From Stenotrophomonas sp. (GTDB taxonomy: Bacteria > Pseudomonadota > Gammaproteobacteria > Xanthomonadales > Xanthomonadaceae): a stretch of DNA of 5,667 bases. The stretch lies in assembly GCA_003484865.1 (NCBI GenBank), contig DMZT01000275.1, positions 1 to 5,667 on the forward strand. Direction: 5' to 3'. Numbering within the stretch: the first letter of the stretch is position 1; each line of letters starts with the position of its first letter. Of this stretch, positions 5,635 through 5,667 are shown piece after piece. A model generated the notes under the pieces. It worked only from the letters and a program-made list of their open reading frames with translations. It made no database searches and was not told where the DNA came from. Both the position numbers and the translations under genes were made by a program.

Positions 5635-5651
5635 CGCCAACGCGATATGCG

Positions 5652-5667
5652 GTAGTGCCGGCCGCTG
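5652..5667 (+). repeat. Truncated SMAG-like (GTAG-headed) REP palindrome at window edge
   Basis: After the phaZ stop the sequence GTAGTGCCGGCCGCTG runs into the window edge. It has the GTAG head followed by the left arm TGCCGGCC and the beginning of a loop, as in the SMAG repeats of Stenotrophomonas maltophilia, where a GGCCGGCA right arm normally follows. These short palindromes are extragenic, often sit just after genes, and are linked to RAYT-type transposases. The right arm lies outside the window, so the stem cannot be confirmed here. Confidence 0.6.

Noticed and set aside
4321..5640. A 439-codon open frame on the minus strand antisense to phaZ
   Set aside because: Its codons are phase-locked to phaZ, whose GC-rich third positions suppress stops on the other strand. 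The predicted protein is low-complexity Arg/His/Ala/Val-rich with no domain, while phaZ has an intact catalytic triad.
1..5667. CRISPR arrays, tRNA or rRNA genes, insertion sequences, phage or toxin-antitoxin modules
   Set aside because: I saw no regularly spaced direct repeats, no tRNA- or rRNA-like conserved segments, no transposase or integrase motifs, and the gaps between genes are at most 160 bp.

Overview
This window looks like chromosomal housekeeping DNA from a high-GC gammaproteobacterium of the Xanthomonadaceae, most likely Stenotrophomonas or a close relative. Three things point there: DnaE and AccA sequences that align by eye with the E. coli proteins, very GC-rich codon use throughout, and a GTAG-headed palindrome at the right edge that matches the SMAG repeats of Stenotrophomonas maltophilia. 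The assignment is inference from memory, not from a search.

Layout, left to right. The 3' quarter of dnaE (DNA polymerase III alpha subunit) runs in from the left edge to 933. After only 33 bp comes a gene for a predicted outer-membrane lipoprotein of unknown function (967-1839, TTG start). A 113-bp gap holds a long interrupted hairpin with a short T run and a probable promoter, then accA (1953-2912), the carboxyltransferase alpha subunit of acetyl-CoA carboxylase. A near-perfect bidirectional intrinsic terminator (2932-2964) separates accA from a convergent gene for a HemJ-type protoporphyrinogen oxidase (complement 3009-3464). A 160-bp divergent intergenic region with overlapping inverted repeats precedes a small class I SAM-dependent methyltransferase (3625-4221). 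After 96 bp with another hairpin comes phaZ, an intracellular poly(3-hydroxybutyrate) depolymerase with a cysteine nucleophile (4318-5634). The window ends in a truncated SMAG-like repeat.

How the genes relate. dnaE next to accA is a classic proteobacterial neighbourhood (replication beside fatty-acid synthesis); here a lipoprotein gene lies between them and accA seems to have its own transcription signals. HemJ carries out the penultimate step of haem synthesis. The methyltransferase and phaZ point the same way but each may have its own promoter; nothing in the sequence ties them to one pathway. No polyhydroxyalkanoate synthase or phasin lies in the window.

I found no convincing novel system, no CRISPR array, no tRNA or rRNA gene and no insertion sequence. 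There is no gene-free stretch longer than 160 bp. The items most worth a second look are the lipoprotein, the competing hairpins upstream of hemJ, the hairpins flanking accA and phaZ, and the terminal repeat.
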